Assembly: GCF_003863355.1 (NCBI RefSeq)
Contig: NZ_QQWG01000003.1
Span: 62,001-126,000, forward strand
Reading direction: 5' to 3'
Source of the DNA: Ancylomarina euxina
Lineage (GTDB): Bacteria; Bacteroidota; Bacteroidia; Bacteroidales; Marinifilaceae
DNA length: 64,000 nt
The notes beneath the pieces were generated by a model. The model saw only the letters and a list, made by a program, of their open reading frames with translations, was not told the origin of the DNA and did no database searches. Made by a program: the position numbers and the translations under genes. Each line of letters begins with the position of its first letter. Positions within the stretch are counted from its first letter, which is position 1. Below, piece after piece: positions 61,687 to 64,000 of the stretch.

Positions 61687-62130
61687 TTAGTTATCTCCAA
61701 ATGAGATGTCATCACTTAATTCATTCACATCATCAGCTTGATAAGGGAAATGAGTTTTTAATTGTAGTCCAGCCATCTTTATACCTTCTGAAAGCCCAGT
61801 GGCAAACTCGCCTTGTTTAAAGTAGCCTAGTATTTCTTCTTTGGTATGATTCCAAAATGATTCTGGAACCTTAGCATTAATACCAGCATCGCCTAGAATG
61901 GCAAATTTATGATCGCGAATGGCGAGATAAAAAAGAACACCGTTTCTCAATTGAGTTTTGTGCATTTCCAGTTTTGAAAAAAGAAAAGCGGCTCTATCCA
62001 TAACATCATCAGGGCAATTATTCTCAACATGAATACGAATTTCCCCCGATGTATTTGTTTCGGCTTCTGCAATGGCTCGTTTAATAGCTATTTGCTCTTC
62101 TTTACTAAAAAAATCAGCAGCTGATTTCAT
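61687..62130 (-). CDS. Short TPM-domain protein
   Basis: The 147-residue protein has no signal peptide and consists of a TPM domain (FFSKEEQIAIKRAIAEAETNTSGEIRIHVEN, GVLFYLAIRDHKFAILGDAGINAKVPESFW, FATGLSEGIKMAGLQL). It lies 10 bp upstream of the larger TPM gene and about 180 bp after lemA, all on one strand. Confidence 0.9.
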   Translation of the reverse strand: MKSAADFFSKEEQIAIKRAIAEAETNTSGEIRIHVENNCPDDVMDRAAFLFSKLEMHKTQLRNGVLFYLAIRDHKFAILGDAGINAKVPESFWNHTKEEILGYFKQGEFATGLSEGIKMAGLQLKTHFPYQADDVNELSDDISFGDN

Positions 62131-62233
62131 CTGTTATAATTTTAAATTTCGTTCAGATGGAAGTCGCCATAAGAACTTTTATTTCTGGATTGTAGAAATA
62201 TCCTGAATGGCTCGTTTCATATTATTAATATTG

Positions 62234-62289
62234 GATGTGAGTATTGAGATATGTGATCTGAGAATATTTGATATCTCAGAGCACACATC
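62234..62289. repeat. Two-stem hairpin between lemA and the TPM genes
   Basis: Outer arms GATGTG (62234-62239) and CACATC (62284-62289) enclose TGAGATA and TATCTCA after equal 5-nt bulges. It could attenuate or end lemA transcription before the TPM genes. Confidence 0.5.
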
Positions 62290-62307
62290 ATTATCTCATT
62301 ACATTTA

Positions 62308-62898
62308 TTAAAATTTAACCTCAGGAGCTTTTTCTGAACCTTTAGTGGCTTCGAAATAAGCTTTCTTCTCGTAATCAAAGAATCCCGCAAATATTGAATT
62401 AGGAAACTTTTTAATGTAAATATTATATTGCTTAGCCGACTCGTTGAATTTCTTACGCTCAACAGTGATGCGATTCTCCGTACCCTCTAATTGTGCTTGA
62501 AGGTTCATGAAATTCTGATTAGCTTTAAGCTCAGGGTAACGTTCAACACTCACCATCAAACGAGATAATGCAGAACTTAATCCGTCTTGAGCCGCTTGAA
62601 ACTGCTTTATGCTAGCGGCATTCATATTATCAGGAGTAATATTTACTGAGGTTGCTTTTGCACGTGCTTCAATTACTCCTGTAAGGGTTTCTTTCTCATG
62701 TTCAGCATAACCTTTTACAGTATTTACCAGATTCGGAATTAAATCGGCACGGCGTTGATAAACATTTTCTACTTGTGCCCATTGACCATTCACATCCTCG
62801 TCCATGGTAACCATATTATTCTTAAAACCGACAGATTTACTTATTCCCCAAATAGCAAGAAGAGCTATAATAATTAGGATAATGACTGATTTTTTCAT
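62308..62898 (-). CDS. lemA: LemA-family protein
   Basis: The 196-residue protein has one N-terminal membrane helix (VIILIIIALLAIWGIS) and a helical LemA domain (MDEDVNGQWAQVENVYQRRADLIPNLVNTVKGYAEHEKETL, RLMVSVERYPELKANQNFMNLQAQLEGTENRI, SIFAGFFDYEKKAYFEA). It probably forms membrane-bound helical bundles; the role is uncertain. The ATG at 62898 precedes the membrane helix; an upstream one at 62949 would add a tail. Confidence 0.95.
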   Translation of the reverse strand: MKKSVIILIIIALLAIWGISKSVGFKNNMVTMDEDVNGQWAQVENVYQRRADLIPNLVNTVKGYAEHEKETLTGVIEARAKATSVNITPDNMNAASIKQFQAAQDGLSSALSRLMVSVERYPELKANQNFMNLQAQLEGTENRITVERKKFNESAKQYNIYIKKFPNSIFAGFFDYEKKAYFEATKGSEKAPEVKF

Positions 62899-63192
62899 GT
62901 GTTTTGAATTTATTTTTGAAATTATTGTTAGAATTTTAGACGAATTCATTTGTATAATGACGATATGAATCTACATTATTTCTATGAGATAGATTTAAAA
63001 CTACAAGATATTCGGCAAAATGTATGCCTATATGGATAAGTGGACAAAAAGAGTAGTTAAAATGACAGGCTGACAGAGTTGTATTTTGACTTTAGGGTAT
63101 TTTCAATTTTCATCTATTACAATTATTGTAGGATAGAATAATTGCTTAAAAATTCTAATTTTGGGTCAGAAATCATAAAAATACCAAAAATA

Positions 63193-63217
63193 AAAGGGAG
63201 ATTCGAATCCTCCCTTT
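63193..63217 (+). promoter_or_regulatory. Hairpin in the leader of the thioredoxin-like gene
   Basis: AAAGGGAG (63193-63200) pairs with CTCCCTTT (63210-63217) around a loop that contains ATTCGAAT. It ends 18 nt before the ATG at 63236 and could influence translation or be a terminator for leader RNA. Confidence 0.45.
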
Positions 63218-63235
63218 ATTATAAATTTTGCAAAA

Positions 63236-63559
63236 ATGCGCATCCAATCTTTAAACGAAATCGAAAAATTAAAAGAACAAGAAGCTTCGTTTTGTATCTA
63301 TTTCTCATCGCCCAATTGTGGTGTATGTCAAGTGCTAAAACCCAAAATAATGAGTCTGATGAAGGATGATTACCCTAAAATTCAAACTTATCAAGTAGAT
63401 ACAGCTATCCATCCTGAAATAGCAGCTCAAATGGGCTTTTATACGAATCCTAGTTTTATTGTTTATTTAAATGGACAAGAATATCTAAGAAGATCTCGTT
63501 CTATTAGTCTACAGGAGTTAGATGAGAGCTTAGCTCGCCCTTATAAGTTAATGTTCTGA
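63236..63559 (+). CDS. Thioredoxin-family protein
   Basis: The 107-residue protein has a thioredoxin fold with a CGVC redox motif (Cys28, Cys31) in FSSPNCGVCQVLKP and the cis-Pro in GFYTNPSFIVYLNG. The usual Trp before the first Cys is replaced by Asn, which may change redox potential. Cytosolic, since no signal peptide is present. Convergent with the CoA-binding protein gene. Confidence 0.88.
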   Translation: MRIQSLNEIEKLKEQEASFCIYFSSPNCGVCQVLKPKIMSLMKDDYPKIQTYQVDTAIHPEIAAQMGFYTNPSFIVYLNGQEYLRRSRSISLQELDESLARPYKLMF

Positions 63560-63569
63560 ATTTAAGGGT

Positions 63570-63929
63570 TTAATAGGTTCCTACATTTAGCATGACCAGT
63601 GGACACGCTTGTTCAGTCAGGATCCCATTGGCACGAGCTTTTATCTCAAATTCTGAATTCTCTGTTCCCGGTGGGAATAATATGCGTTGAGGTTTTAAAC
63701 TGATTAAATAATCGTAATAACTTTTTTGGTTTTTTGCCGAAATATAAATTGCAACTGTATTAATATCGGTATAATGAGGGAATCCAGTTTCAATGTTTAC
63801 AGTGTAAGCAGTACCTTCTTTATTACCAATAGCATAAGTCTTTATTTTATGCTCTTTTAATAGCTTGATACATTTGTTTGAATAGCGTTCAACATTCGTA
63901 CTTGCGCCAATAACCAGAGTTGTTTTCAT
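63570..63929 (-). CDS. CoA-binding (Rossmann-like) domain protein
   Basis: The 119-residue protein has a CoA-binding domain type 2 fold: LVIGASTNVERYSNKCIKLL, TYAIGNKEGTAY, AIYISAKNQKSYYDYL and RILFPPGTENSEFEIKARANGI with ACPLVML. Function is unknown; members are common in Bacteroidota. The end of the window (63930-64000) shows no further gene. Confidence 0.85.
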   Translation of the reverse strand: MKTTLVIGASTNVERYSNKCIKLLKEHKIKTYAIGNKEGTAYTVNIETGFPHYTDINTVAIYISAKNQKSYYDYLISLKPQRILFPPGTENSEFEIKARANGILTEQACPLVMLNVGTY

Positions 63930-64000
63930 TTTGGAAGCTTAATGGTTAATATTTTGTTACCCTATGAATATACAAAATATTAAGCATAAGTTAAAAAGGC

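Noticed and set aside
63190-63220. tRNA T-arm-like sequence (GATTCGAATCC)
   Set aside because: No acceptor, D or anticodon arms can be built from the flanks, and the stem would have a mismatch next to the loop. Treated as a leader hairpin.
1-64000. CRISPR arrays, rRNA and tRNA genes, prophage modules
   Set aside because: Searched by eye on both strands; the only regular direct repeat array (49.2-49.5 kb) has no unique spacers and no cas genes.

Overview
The window looks like chromosomal DNA of a low-GC member of the Bacteroidota, probably a facultatively anaerobic, perhaps marine, Bacteroidales-type organism. The clues are Bacteroidota-typical proteins (a DUF4294 protein, an HU-HIG histone-like protein, a fused ResB-CcsA cytochrome c synthase, a uridine kinase-like protein with a TGS-like N-terminus, a FimB/Mfa2-like lipoprotein), near absence of Shine-Dalgarno sequences, and repeated promoter boxes of the form TAnnTTTG with TTG about 19 bp upstream. 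No rRNA, tRNA, insertion sequence, prophage or CRISPR array was found. The taxonomic placement is inference from gene content.

Layout. 0-17 kb is mostly minus strand: a zinc-type ABC importer (ATPase start and binding lipoprotein), uvrA, a lytic transglycosylase with an aminotransferase, a secreted C1B peptidase, a TerB-ABCG fusion transporter, a lipoprotein, a LytS/LytR-type two-component pair, then an isochorismatase-like hydrolase, miaA and smpB. At 17.3-17.5 kb lies a gene-free stretch with an array of DnaA-box-like nonamers, a candidate oriC. 17.7-25 kb holds a uridine kinase-like protein, an EamA exporter, an MBL hydrolase, elbB, DUF4294 and arginine deiminase. 25.7-29.9 kb is glpABC (anaerobic glycerol-3-phosphate dehydrogenase). 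29.9-33.9 kb is gene-poor and repeat-rich: copies of a terminator-bearing repeat and of an inverted repeat bracket a small gene, followed by a fimbrial-type lipoprotein, strong hairpins and the HU-HIG gene. 33.9-42 kb carries two SPOUT rRNA/tRNA methyltransferases, a STAS-like/HATPase protein, a TPR lipoprotein, a deoxynucleoside kinase and a prolyl oligopeptidase.

42-52 kb is a nitrite ammonification and cytochrome c maturation locus: a fused CcsBA (minus), an outer-membrane barrel, nrfH, nrfA and a split second ResB/CcsA pair (plus). NrfA has one CxxCK and four CxxCH haem sites, which may explain two synthases. A 41-bp tandem repeat with a palindrome in each unit sits between nrfA and the second synthase. 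52-64 kb holds a KAP P-loop NTPase, alaS, an M23 peptidase-MerR-Nif3-zinc ribbon series, a CapA-like protein, two TPM-domain proteins with LemA, a thioredoxin-like protein and a CoA-binding protein.

Together, arginine deiminase, quinone-linked GlpABC and NrfHA point to anaerobic energy metabolism. The strongest non-genic signals are the putative oriC, the 41-bp palindromic array, the terminator repeat family that starts at stop codons, and a perfect palindrome inside the promoter of the zinc-binding lipoprotein gene.
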